NCBI GenBank assembly: GCA_948442695.1
Contig: CAOJSF010000003.1
Span: forward strand, 1-46,715
Length of the DNA: 46,715 nt
Source: an uncultured Clostridia bacterium
GTDB lineage: Bacteria; Bacillota; Clostridia; Christensenellales; UBA1242
Direction of reading: 5' to 3'
The notes under the pieces were generated by a model. That model did not search any database. It was given only the letters and a program-made list of their open reading frames with translations, and was not told where the DNA came from. Within the stretch, counting starts at the first letter, position 1. Each line of letters begins with the position of its first letter. The translations under genes were made by a program, and so were the position numbers. Below, one piece after another: positions 17,091 to 24,965 of this stretch.

Positions 17091-18368
17091 ATGATTAAAC
17101 AAATTGATTCTTTAATCGCCATATCAATTCAAGACTTGAGTGCTGATGGCGTAAAAGTAACTTATTCACCCCAACTTTCATTGATTAAAAGTGAAATGAT
17201 TAAGTTAAGCAAAGCGGTGTTGAGGTTTGACCTTAACAAAGCCCCAACAGAAACTTGCAAAGTTTTCTTTTCTGATTTGCAATCTGGCAATGAATACATC
17301 ATTGACGAGTTTTCGGCAAACAACACAAAAGTTTGCATTGACATAACTGATGAACTTCAAGATTGCCTATTTTCAAAGAAAACATTTTCTCTGCGTATAA
17401 GTGGATTAAGTGCAAACAGCATTATATCAGAAAGCAGAGAAGCCATTCTTGAATATTATTTTAAAAAGCAAACAATCAAAGATCAAGCAATACATAATTT
17501 TGATGTCGGTAAAGCAGGAAATGGTGAAATCAATCTCGCAACAGGAGTTTTCAAGTTTGCCTTTGAAGATGTTGCAACATCTTCCAAAGTTTTGCCTATA
17601 AGCGTAACACACTCTTACAATTCTCTTGATGCAGGAAAAGCAAGCCAAATTGTCCCATACTTTGATGAGTTTAAAACGCTACCAGAAAACAATTGTGGCA
17701 AAGGTTGGAAGACAAACTTCAATCAGTATATCGTCAAAGAACCTAAAGCCGATGGCATACATTCTGATAAAGAAACATCTGCCCGATTTACCTATGTAAA
17801 TGCCGATGGAGAATTTATTCTTTTTGAAGATAAATATTATATCAAGGATTCTGATGGAAATAAAAGTTTTATAGAATCTAATAAAGTTCACATCAACCTT
17901 GATGGTGACCTTGAGTATGTTGATAACCTCGGCAACAGTCAAGAGGCGTTTAAAGAAACTGTTTCCGATTCTGGAATCAACCTAATAACAAAATACGAAA
18001 ATCTTCAAGGAGTCTCTCTTTTAACGCAAGATAGTGAAGACATCTCTAATCTCAAAGAGGATATTAAATCTATCAACAAAACCTTAAAAGAGATGAATCT
18101 GCAAAAGGAAAATAATCTCAAAGCGGTAGAACTTTTAAATCTTTCAAGTGAGATGTCACGTTTAAATCAAGATTCACAAAAAATCAACCTTGAAAACGAA
18201 GAAACTGAAATAAATTTACAAAATCAATCCAAAGAGATAAACCAGCAATATAAATCTCTTTATAAAGAATATAGCAGACTGGTTGATGAACGCTCTTATA
18301 TGTTTAAAGGGACGCCTGTAGATAAAAATGCAAAGGTTGCCTATCCAACAGATACGATATCGTTTTGA
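17091..18368 (+). CDS. RHS/wall-associated-type protein, truncated
   Basis: 425 aa. Residues ~1-140 form a beta-rich carbohydrate-binding or DNRLRE-like domain. Residues ~145-300 match the opening of RHS proteins (GEINLATGVFKF, VTHSYNS, GKGWKTNFNQ, then repeats ADGEFILFEDK and LDGDLEYVDNLGN). Residues ~310-400 are a long coiled coil rich in Lys, Glu and Asn. Typical RHS proteins run past 1000 residues with many YD repeats; these are missing, so the gene seems cut at 3', probably where region 2 was inserted. No signal peptide. AAGGAGG precedes ATG 17091. TGA stop; if TGA were sense, seven more codons would follow to TAA. Confidence 0.75.
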   Translation: MIKQIDSLIAISIQDLSADGVKVTYSPQLSLIKSEMIKLSKAVLRFDLNKAPTETCKVFFSDLQSGNEYIIDEFSANNTKVCIDITDELQDCLFSKKTFSLRISGLSANSIISESREAILEYYFKKQTIKDQAIHNFDVGKAGNGEINLATGVFKFAFEDVATSSKVLPISVTHSYNSLDAGKASQIVPYFDEFKTLPENNCGKGWKTNFNQYIVKEPKADGIHSDKETSARFTYVNADGEFILFEDKYYIKDSDGNKSFIESNKVHINLDGDLEYVDNLGNSQEAFKETVSDSGINLITKYENLQGVSLLTQDSEDISNLKEDIKSINKTLKEMNLQKENNLKAVELLNLSSEMSRLNQDSQKINLENEETEINLQNQSKEINQQYKSLYKEYSRLVDERSYMFKGTPVDKNAKVAYPTDTISF

Positions 18369-18370
18369 AA

Positions 18371-18429
18371 TAACTTTTGTGACATATAATATCTTTTATA
18401 ACTTTTGTAAGTTTTGAGTTAACTTTTGT
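18371..18429 (+). repeat. Three exact copies of TAACTTTTGT
   Basis: Copies at 18371-18380, 18399-18408 and 18420-18429 (spacing 28 and 21). They lie directly after the cut RHS-like gene, so they may be integrase arm sites or Rep iterons at the left end of the element. The rest of 18430-18611 holds no gene. Confidence 0.45.
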
Positions 18430-18611
18430 CATTTTTGTATCTTTTGCACCTTTTATAGATTATATAACCTTTCTAACTTTAAGTAAATATTTTTTATAAT
18501 TAGTTTTATATTTTTTATTTGAAAGTGAAATAACATTTCCCTTTCTTACACTCTCACAAGGCTAAATTAATTGTATAAGGGTTAATTCTACTTATTTAAG
18601 AGGTAATTAAT

Positions 18612-18791
18612 ATGTTTGAAAATAAGCCAAAACTATTTGCTTGCGAAACAAAAGGACATTCGCTTGAAAATGATGTTGTTGAACTTATGAAAATTATGCA
18701 ATACGAAATGAATAAGCGAGGTTATAAAGCAGTTGTTATGGGTTTAGTTAAAGATAATGTTGTAGAAGATATATCAAATTTGCTCAATTAG
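18612..18791 (+). CDS. Small 59-aa protein of unknown function
   Basis: AGAGGT lies before ATG 18612; the frame ends in TAG 18789-18791 and overlaps the end of the convergent XRE gene by 4 nt. Sequence is basic and soluble (MKIMQYEMNKRGYKAVVMGL). It resembles short proteins of Firmicutes mobile elements, but I cannot name a family. Confidence 0.45.
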   Translation: MFENKPKLFACETKGHSLENDVVELMKIMQYEMNKRGYKAVVMGLVKDNVVEDISNLLN

Positions 18792-19093
18792 TTTTTAAGC
18801 AACGATATTATAGCCGATTTCTTTTCGTCATTCGCTTTTTGTAATAGGTTTATAATTTCTTCGTCTTTCTTATATTGTGTAATATCATAATGAAAAAACT
18901 CTTGTGGTGTACAACCGCATTCTTCCATAATTTTTAAAAATACTTCCATACTAGGCAAAAAGCCTTGTTTTTTAGATTCTAGTCTGCTTATATACCATTC
19001 GTTCATTCCTATTGCAATAGATAGCGACCTTGCAGATAAATTAGCACGATTTCTAATTATATTTATTCTAGTTATGATTTCTTGTTTATCCAT
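18788..19093 (-). CDS. XRE family repressor of the integrase element
   Basis: 101 aa, canonical XRE fold at residues 5-60 (RNRANLSARSLSIAIGMNEWYISRLESKKQG, then FLPSMEVFLKIMEECGCTPQEFF). AAAGG lies before ATG 19093. It is divergent from the 19263 gene, whose promoter overlaps an ACCAAAT/ATTTGGT palindrome, so it probably controls that gene. TAA stop. Confidence 0.8.
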   Translation of the reverse strand: MDKQEIITRINIIRNRANLSARSLSIAIGMNEWYISRLESKKQGFLPSMEVFLKIMEECGCTPQEFFHYDITQYKKDEEIINLLQKANDEKKSAIISLLKN

Positions 19094-19177
19094 ATTTTAA
19101 CACCTTTCCTATAACAAATATTTTAAGGCAAAAGTGCCGTTATCTGCGAGACAATGAACATTCAAAAATAAAGCCAC

Positions 19178-19240
19178 ACACCAAATTTTGTGGTGTTGTA
19201 TACCAAATAGTTGACTTCATTTGGTGTTTTATGTTATAAT
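19178..19240 (+). promoter_or_regulatory. Promoter with overlapping operator
   Basis: TTGACT (19211-19216), 18-nt spacer, TATAAT (19235-19240). ACCAAAT (19202-19208) and ATTTGGT (19219-19225) form an inverted repeat across the -35 box, and ACACCAAAT (19178-19186) repeats the half site. Likely target of the XRE repressor at 18788. Confidence 0.65.
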
Positions 19241-19262
19241 ACTCCTGTTAAAAGGAGTAATT

Positions 19263-20870
19263 ATGAAATATTCAATATTTGTAATTTTAGGAATTACGGC
19301 TACATTGTTGGTTTTTAGTTTAATGTTGTTCTTCAAGGCAAAGAAAAAAGAAAAGGCTTTTGGAGTTTATTTTATAATTCCTATTTGTATAGGGTTAATG
19401 ACTATTACAGGGATGTCTCTCGGATTATCTAGTAAATTAGAATATGATAAACTTATCAAAGAAAAGAATCAAGAAATTGTTTGTTTTTTGAATGATTATA
19501 CTTATTATTGCGAAATTTGGGCTAGCATCGTTGATTATTGCGAAAGCAATGAAATTGACTTTTCACAATCTTATGATATAGAACCAACTTTGGAACAAAA
19601 TAAGTTAAGCAAAAAAGTTTTGCAATATGATACTTTTTATACTTACTTTTCTCGTTATTATGTAAAGTCAGCCAATTCATTTGGTTCTTACTATGGTGAT
19701 TGTTGTATAATATTAGAATCAATAAACAGTTATTATTATGACGAAAGAGCTTCAATACCATTTGGCATTTATAAATTTTCTGGTAGTGGCAATTCGTATG
19801 TAGAGCCATCATTTACACAAGAAACAAGATTAAATGAAGAAAGATTTAAACTGATACAAATTACAGAATCAGACAATTTAGAAAATATAATTTCTGATTT
19901 AACGTTTTATAGTGATAATGGTTATAATTATGGCACAAGTCCTTTTACTATTACAGAATACATAATTATGATTGTTTATACTTCATTAATCGTACTGTTT
20001 AATTTGATTAGTATGATATATTTCTTCGCAAGACATAAAGATTTAGTACAAGGCGACAACACAATTAATAATAGTGCAATAAAAGTCATTTCAAATGATA
20101 ATAAAATTTTAGAAGAACATTCAGATATTAATAAAGAAACACCACCTCCTCCACCAAAGCCAAAATGGGAAGAATTAAAAGAAGAAGAGAAAAAATCCTA
20201 TATAGATAATGCTATTAAACAACTATATGAAAATCAGTTAAAAAATACAAATTTAGAATTAACAAGACAGCAAAGAGCAATTAAAAAAGACTGTTTAGAG
20301 AATAAGGAATTTTATTTGGAAGATTTAACGGAAGAAGAAAAGGCAAGCGTAGAACAAACAGCGAAAAGCGATTATGACAATGGAATTTCTTTAACCAAAA
20401 CGCAAGTTATAGATATACCACAAGAATCAAATAAATCTATCGTTAAGAAAGGGTTTAAGTGGTTTATTTACAATTCTATGATAACAACAAGAGAAAGACA
20501 GTTAAATACAAAAACTACAACATTAAAAGCAAATGGTTATGGTGGACTAAAACTTGAAGAGAAAGATAACTCTAATAAGGCTAGCCTAATAAGACCTTGT
20601 GGAAAATGTATGTCAGTATCTGGCGAAAAACCTCTTGACTTTGTAGTCGGCTTTAATCCGTTTAAAAAAATATTTTATTGCTGTGGAGTATTTAAAGGGT
20701 TTAGTTTTGTAGGAGAAGATATTTTACAATATAAAATGCTGTCTTCAAATTCAAAAAGTGAAAAATATGAGTTGATTCACAAAACAGGGAAAAAGATAGT
20801 TGTATCATTTAATCCAATAGGAAGTGAATTGTTGAACGCAGTATTAGGTGCAGACAAGTTTATAGATTAA
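19263..20870 (+). CDS. Membrane protein with Pro-rich linker and DUF-like C-terminus
   Basis: Start ATG 19263 lies 6 nt after AAAAGGAG; an earlier in-frame ATG at 19221 sits in the promoter. 535 aa: two N-terminal helices (~4-22, ~35-55), an extracellular Tyr/Ser/Asn-rich stretch (~60-225), a third helix (~235-255), then a cytoplasmic part with TPPPPPKPKWEE, a Lys/Glu-rich helical segment, and a compact C-terminal domain with CGKC and GFNPFKKIFYCC. I do not recognise the family. It ends in a strong terminator. Likely cargo of the element, perhaps an exclusion or defence factor (speculative). Confidence 0.7.
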   Translation: MKYSIFVILGITATLLVFSLMLFFKAKKKEKAFGVYFIIPICIGLMTITGMSLGLSSKLEYDKLIKEKNQEIVCFLNDYTYYCEIWASIVDYCESNEIDFSQSYDIEPTLEQNKLSKKVLQYDTFYTYFSRYYVKSANSFGSYYGDCCIILESINSYYYDERASIPFGIYKFSGSGNSYVEPSFTQETRLNEERFKLIQITESDNLENIISDLTFYSDNGYNYGTSPFTITEYIIMIVYTSLIVLFNLISMIYFFARHKDLVQGDNTINNSAIKVISNDNKILEEHSDINKETPPPPPKPKWEELKEEEKKSYIDNAIKQLYENQLKNTNLELTRQQRAIKKDCLENKEFYLEDLTEEEKASVEQTAKSDYDNGISLTKTQVIDIPQESNKSIVKKGFKWFIYNSMITTRERQLNTKTTTLKANGYGGLKLEEKDNSNKASLIRPCGKCMSVSGEKPLDFVVGFNPFKKIFYCCGVFKGFSFVGEDILQYKMLSSNSKSEKYELIHKTGKKIVVSFNPIGSELLNAVLGADKFID

Positions 20871-20894
20871 AAGACCTTGCATAAGGTCTTTTTT
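20869..20894 (+). terminator. Rho-independent terminator
   Basis: AAGACCTT-GCAT-AAGGTCTT (20871-20890) plus a T tract, overlapping the stop region of the membrane-protein gene. Confidence 0.9.
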
Positions 20895-20908
20895 AATGGT
20901 AATTTTAT

Positions 20909-20938
20909 TTGACTTTATAGATTGGTTTTTGGTATATT
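20909..20938 (+). promoter_or_regulatory. Promoter of the TGA-containing small gene
   Basis: TTGACT, 18-nt spacer, TATATT. Confidence 0.6.
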
Positions 20939-20964
20939 CACTCTGTATAAAAGTGAGGTAAATA

Positions 20965-21234
20965 GTGGGTAGCAATAAAAACCAAAAGATTGAACAAAAA
21001 GAATATAGAGGTTTAATAAAAAATATTTTAGAAGAAATCGGTGCCATTGAATATTGTTCTTGTTGAGAGAAACGTCGTTTAACTGGCAAACTTGACGACG
21101 GCGAAATAAGCAAGTTGGTTGAAGAAAAATTAAAGAAACTAGGCGAGGATTTTGACAAAGCAGTATTAAACAAAATCTTAGCTGAAACACCATTTGATAA
21201 CAAATGCGAACGTTGTGAAGAAATTGACGATTAA
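20965..21234 (+). CDS. 89-residue putative Cys-cluster protein with in-frame TGA
   Basis: TGAGG lies 6 nt before GTG 20965. The frame is open to TAA 21232-21234 except for one TGA at 21064-21066 (codon 34). The part after TGA is well formed: KRRLTGKLDDGEISKLVEEK helical stretch and a C-terminal CERCEE. CSC before the TGA and CxxC at the end could bind zinc together. The gene has its own promoter and a strong terminator. Under the standard code only 33 residues are made. With TGA as Trp the motif is CSCW-EKRR. Family unknown. Confidence 0.5.
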
Positions 21235-21281
21235 TTTTTAGTCCATTCACTTTTCTTCAATTATATATACAGTGATTTATT

Positions 21282-21316
21282 AAAGAAAGGACATTCTCTA
21301 TCCTTTCTTTTTTGTT
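21282..21316 (+). terminator. Rho-independent terminator
   Basis: AAAGAAAGGA/TCCTTTCTTT stem (21282-21291, 21301-21310) with T tract, 48 nt after the TGA-containing gene. Confidence 0.85.
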
Positions 21317-21406
21317 TTGAAATTTTTACTTTTTTATTATTATTTAAAATAAATGCTTGGCTAAATTTTATGTAGGCAGTGCTAATTAATTTAAGGAGAA
21401 ATTATT

Positions 21407-21700
21407 ATGAAATTTAAACGAGAACAAAATAATGAAATAGACAAAATGATTGACGAAAGCAAAAAATTTTGTAAGGCAATAGAAATTTTAGATGTTGTTT
21501 CCGCCACCACTTTGCAAAGGTTATTTGATATAGGTTATCCTACTGCCGACACCCTATTGAGAAATCTTTTAATAAATGGTGCGGTTGAACAACACGAGAT
21601 GTTTTATAAAGTAATATCAAAAGACAAATTCGCTAACATTTGCCAAATATATGGATTTGACAAAATCTCTCCAAAGTTTTATGTCTATTTGGCAAAATAA
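21407..21700 (+). CDS. FtsK-gamma-like winged-helix protein, 97 aa
   Basis: AAGGAG lies before ATG 21407. Residues ~25-75 (SATTLQRLFDIGYPTADTLL, LINGAVEQ, YKVISKDKF) look like the FtsK/SpoIIIE gamma winged helix, which binds specific DNA repeats. The same module starts the protein at 455 in the other element (identical LQRLF, GAVE, IS-DKF positions). It is probably a DNA-binding regulator or accessory factor of the element, not a translocase, because no ATPase domain is present. TAA stop, then a terminator. Confidence 0.7.
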   Translation: MKFKREQNNEIDKMIDESKKFCKAIEILDVVSATTLQRLFDIGYPTADTLLRNLLINGAVEQHEMFYKVISKDKFANICQIYGFDKISPKFYVYLAK

Positions 21701-21739
21701 AACAAGTACTTATTTATTATAAATAATAATATAAAATGG

Positions 21740-21767
21740 CAACGATTTTAATAGTCGTTGTTTTTTT
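21740..21767 (+). terminator. Rho-independent terminator
   Basis: CAACGA/TCGTTG stem (21740-21745, 21755-21760) with T7. The following 21768-22093 is AT-rich and holds only a decayed-looking frame (see rejected list). Confidence 0.75.
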
Positions 21768-22093
21768 ATTGTTAAAATTTAAAAGTTGTTAAAACGAATG
21801 TATATATATTGTGACGGTCGAAATTATTAGTTTTTTAAGTTGTTAGTGAGTTCATAATTAGAAATATTGCTAGACACTTATTCTCACAACGGGAAACATA
21901 TCTCTCCCTTGTTTTATTGATATTTATAATAATTTATATTGATTTGAATTAAAACACAAGAGAATAAAAGGTTTAAAAACTTTTTATAATTCACCAAGAA
22001 CTAGTGAAACGACTGTATGATATTATGACCGCACAATAAAAAGTGTGGATTCAAATTTAAAAAGTTTTTATAATAAAGGAGAAAGAAAGATAA

Positions 22094-22306
22094 ATGGAAA
22101 AAATTTTTATTCCCAGATTTAGGACAATTCATCAGTGCTTAGTTGAAATCAAAAAGATAGATAGCGAGAGTACAATCAGTGAATGATTTATTCGTTCATT
22201 GTGCAAGAAAGAACTAATTGAGTATTACCCTAGTGGCAATAAATCGTTAGTTAATTTTGATAACTTATTAGAGTATTTAGGTGGAGGCAGAAAAAATGAA
22301 GAATAA
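22094..22306 (+). CDS. Excisionase-like HTH protein with in-frame TGA
   Basis: AAAGGAG is upstream of ATG 22094 and the frame runs to TAA 22304-22306 apart from TGA at 22184-22186 (codon 31). The core, ISE-[TGA]-FIRSLCKKELIEYY, then GNKSLVNFDNLLEYL, matches the MerR-like excisionase domain (ISEW/Y..R.L.K.G.I ... G.K.LIN.D.L..YL). The TGA sits exactly where such proteins have an aromatic residue, often Trp. It overlaps the integrase start (ATG 22296) by 11 nt, so the two are translationally coupled. Xis proteins bend DNA and push integrases toward excision. Read as Trp it makes 70 aa; otherwise 30 aa. Confidence 0.6.
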
Positions 22307-23744
22307 GAATGATATTATGTCTATTAAAAAAGTATATAATAAGCGTGGCGAACTTAGTTTTCAATTATATGGTAGTGGTAAAGACCCATACACGAAAGAA
22401 TATAAAGTTTACCCAAAGAGATTTAAGGTACCAAAAGAATTAACCAAACAAAAAGATATTGATAAATTTAGAATGCAGATTCAAGTCGAGTGGAAAGAGA
22501 AAGTTGAGCAGTTATCAAAAGGCATACTTTTATACACTGACAAAAAAATCTGTTTTTGTGATTATGCTGAGCAATGGGTGGAAAGATTGAGACTATACAA
22601 CAAAGAGGGTTATAACCATTATGCACACTGCAAACTTCATTTAAAAACATTCAAAGAACATTTTGGTCGTTTTACACTAGCAGAAATGACCTTGCCTGTA
22701 ATTCAACATTTTTGTGATTGGTTATGTACTAGGACTTATAAAAAAGAAACAATAATTGTCAAAGAAAGTTTAAGACCTATTTTGAGAGCAAGAAAAATCA
22801 AAATTAAAGATATTGCCAGCGGTTGCACTTTGAATACTGAAACCGTAAAGCATGCTCTTACCATTGGAAAACATATCGCAAAAGACACTGCTAAAAAAAT
22901 GTGTAATTATTTAGATGTTCCCCTAACAACTTATTACAATGTGATAAGTGAAGATAGATTATATTCCAAAACCGCAAACAAAGGTTTAAAGGTTTTGCTA
23001 CATAGCATTTTAAAACAAGCGGTTAAGGAAAACCTTATTCCAATCAACTATGCTTCAAGTGAATATACCAACAAAGTGACTGGAACTGTTGGCAAGAAAA
23101 ACATTTATGAAACACAAGAAGAAATACAAGAGTTTTTGGACTGCCTTAGCAGAGAAAAAGACATAAGGAAAAAAGTTGCATTTTCAATAGGTATAAGTTT
23201 AGGATTGCGTGGTGCTGAAATTAGCGGACTAGCATGGCAAGATATTAACTTTGATAAAGGCACTATCTCAATAAATAAAAATACTATCTATGTTGAGGGT
23301 TTCGGTATCATCACAAAAGGTACTAAAAACAAATCTTCAACTAGAACAATTAATATGCCTAACACTCTTATAGAACTGTTAAAAGAGTACAATGTTTGGT
23401 GGTTGGAAGAACAAAAGAAACACGGCGATTTATGGGCTAACACCGACAAGTTATTTGTGCAAAATAATGGAAATGACATGAGCAACTGCACTATTGCAAT
23501 ATGGTTAAAAAAATTTCAAAGTGAAAATAATTTAAAAAGAGTGACCATGCACGGTTTAAGGCATACCAATATAACAGTGCTGATTTTAAATGGTGGTGAT
23601 TTTAGAACTGTTGCTTCTAGAGTTGGACATAGTGATGTGCAAACAACATTAAACATTTATTCACACTACACGAATCAATCCGACAAGAAAACAAGTGATT
23701 TGATAGAACAATTACTGTATGCACCAAAGGCTGTTAGTGTTTAG
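22296..23744 (+). CDS. Tyrosine recombinase (integrase) with inserted XRE-like domain
   Basis: 482 aa. Start ATG 22296 lies 8 nt after GGAGG; the GTG at 22281 is too close to be right. Arm-binding domain (~1-55), core-binding domain (~65-260), catalytic domain (~270-480) with Arg in GLRGAE, His-x-x-Arg in HGLRH, His in VGHSDV and Tyr in NIYSHYT. Between residues ~155 and ~215 an XRE-like helix-turn-helix (KIKDIASGCTLNTETVKHAL, then YLDVPLTTYYNV) splits the core-binding domain. All Trp codons here are TGG. It should integrate at a tRNA-like att site. TAG stop. Confidence 0.9.
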   Translation: MKNKNDIMSIKKVYNKRGELSFQLYGSGKDPYTKEYKVYPKRFKVPKELTKQKDIDKFRMQIQVEWKEKVEQLSKGILLYTDKKICFCDYAEQWVERLRLYNKEGYNHYAHCKLHLKTFKEHFGRFTLAEMTLPVIQHFCDWLCTRTYKKETIIVKESLRPILRARKIKIKDIASGCTLNTETVKHALTIGKHIAKDTAKKMCNYLDVPLTTYYNVISEDRLYSKTANKGLKVLLHSILKQAVKENLIPINYASSEYTNKVTGTVGKKNIYETQEEIQEFLDCLSREKDIRKKVAFSIGISLGLRGAEISGLAWQDINFDKGTISINKNTIYVEGFGIITKGTKNKSSTRTINMPNTLIELLKEYNVWWLEEQKKHGDLWANTDKLFVQNNGNDMSNCTIAIWLKKFQSENNLKRVTMHGLRHTNITVLILNGGDFRTVASRVGHSDVQTTLNIYSHYTNQSDKKTSDLIEQLLYAPKAVSV

Positions 23745-23867
23745 ACTAACAGCCAGTCATTTATTATAAAATAATAATATAAAAAGAAGATAAATAAATA
23801 ATCAAAAAAGAGGTAATAGCGGTAGATAATCGTAAAAGTAAGTAATCTCCACAAGAGGTAAATTTAT

Positions 23868-23896
23868 TTGATTTGAATTTTATAAAGTGCTATAAT
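23868..23896 (+). promoter_or_regulatory. Promoter of the rep gene
   Basis: TTGATT, 17-nt spacer, TATAAT, about 120 nt upstream of ATG 24019. Confidence 0.7.
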
Positions 23897-23941
23897 GCTT
23901 CCACCAAGTGATTTCTTGTCTAATTTAAGGAGGTTTATTTA

Positions 23942-23968
23942 TTGAGAATTTGACCTAACTCTTCCTAA
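23942..23968 (+). CDS. Possible leader peptide with TGA before rep
   Basis: AAGGAGGT lies 8 nt before TTG 23942, followed by AGA ATT, then TGA (23951-23953), four codons, and TAA. As a gene it is either 3 codons (MRI) or 8 with TGA sense. The excellent ribosome site in front of such a short frame in the rep leader hints at regulation. Low confidence. Confidence 0.2.
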
Positions 23969-24018
23969 CCTTTCTCGTTTTTATATAATTATTCTTTATC
24001 ACTGAAAAGGAGAAGATT

Positions 24019-24846
24019 ATGGAAGAAAATAAAAATTTTGTCGTTGTCAACTATGATAATGGCATAACTCTAATTAAGAGAAGAAGAACAGACCCGAAAG
24101 CGGGAATGCCGACGGGTCGTAGCAAACACTGAAATAGCAGAGTAAGGAATGTTGAAACACCGTACATCACTACAAAGCAATACGAAAGCACACTTTATAG
24201 GAATGAGCAAAAACTAATCAATGTTGATTTAGTCAATCACGACTACAAAGTGTTAATGCTACCAACAGATACTGAAATGGACTATTTCGATTTTCAAGCA
24301 GAGGTTAAAAAGTTTATAGCGAGTTTTCGTTATGAATATAAAGATGTGGAATATATCAATGCGATTGAATGTTATGAAAATGGCTTCAATCGTTATCACT
24401 CACATTTGCTAGTTATATTTAAAGATAAAGCCCCTGTTTTGAGCCTCAACTGGTTGAAAGACCATTGGAAATTCGGTAAGATTACAATTCGTAATGTCAG
24501 AGAATTTGAAGAGAGCGACCCAATTAGATATTTTACTAAGTTCAAAGACAACAATCTACAACTTGATAAAAAAGAGTTGACCAAATTTCCGCAATTTGCC
24601 AAGTTTATTTCAACTAGCAGAAATCTGCCAATGGCAAATGTAATGTCCGCAGAATATGTGGACTACAAAACTGCTGTCAACACCTCTAACACTCTTTTAC
24701 AACAGAAAAGTGCTAAGATAAATAGACGAACACATATGTTTGAAAATAATGTTTACTTTGATGGTGCAACAGTCTATAATGTTGACAACACTAAATCACT
24801 TGGTTATGAGGACGACACCATTTATGGTGGCGAAGAAGTCTTCTAA
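24019..24846 (+). CDS. HUH-type replication initiator (Rep) with in-frame TGA
   Basis: GGAG lies 6 nt before ATG 24019. A single TGA at 24130-24132 (codon 38, within RSKH-[TGA]-NSRV) interrupts a 275-codon frame. The core (residues ~75-200) has HUH metal ligands in RYHSHLLVIF (His127, His129) and a catalytic Tyr with Lys in IRYFTKF (Tyr171, Lys174), the pattern of rolling-circle Reps of the G2P/ORF2 group. It should nick the element origin during replication or excision. The frame before the TGA is basic (KRRRTDPKAG). If TGA is a stop, a shorter product from ATG 24256 is possible, since the ~75 residues before the HUH core would be lost. Confidence 0.65.
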
Positions 24847-24852
24847 GAATGA

Positions 24853-24879
24853 GGCAAGTTTAATCGACTTGTCTTTTTT
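24853..24879 (+). terminator. Terminator after rep
   Basis: GGCAAGT/ACTTGTC stem with one wobble, then T6. Confidence 0.7.
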
Positions 24880-24883
24880 CAAT

Positions 24884-24911
24884 ATAAAAAATCGTGGCAC
24901 TGAGACCACGA
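24884..24911 (-). terminator. Terminator of the fragmented tRNA-Arg
   Basis: Minus strand CGTGG-8 nt-CCACG, followed by a T run (plus A5 at 24886-24890). It lies after the 3' end of the tRNA fragment. Confidence 0.6.
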
Positions 24912-24921
24912 ATAAGAATTA

Positions 24922-24965
24922 TGGTGCCCCCAAGAAGACTCGAACTCCTACGCCAAGTTCCGAAG
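24922..24965 (-). pseudogene. 3' half of a tRNA-Arg-like gene (attachment-site remnant)
   Basis: Minus strand, from the anticodon loop CTTCGGA through anticodon-stem ACTTG, a 4-nt variable loop, T arm AGGAG-TTCGAGT-CTTCT, acceptor TGGGGGC, discriminator A and encoded CCA. No matching 5' half lies beside it (position 24966 onward is unrelated). The loop matches that of the intact tRNA-Arg(UCG) at 38022, but the other bases differ. Fragment breaks in the anticodon loop are typical of tyrosine-integrase attachment sites. Confidence 0.75.

Noticed and set aside
21940-22122. TGA-containing frame ending at TAG 22120-22122
   Set aside because: No start codon or ribosome site, and a second TGA in the AT-rich upstream part. 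Looks like chance or a decayed fragment.
20965-24846. Selenocysteine at the in-frame TGA codons
   Set aside because: No conserved Sec-type residue context (CxxU/UxxC) at most sites and no clear SECIS hairpin directly after each TGA.
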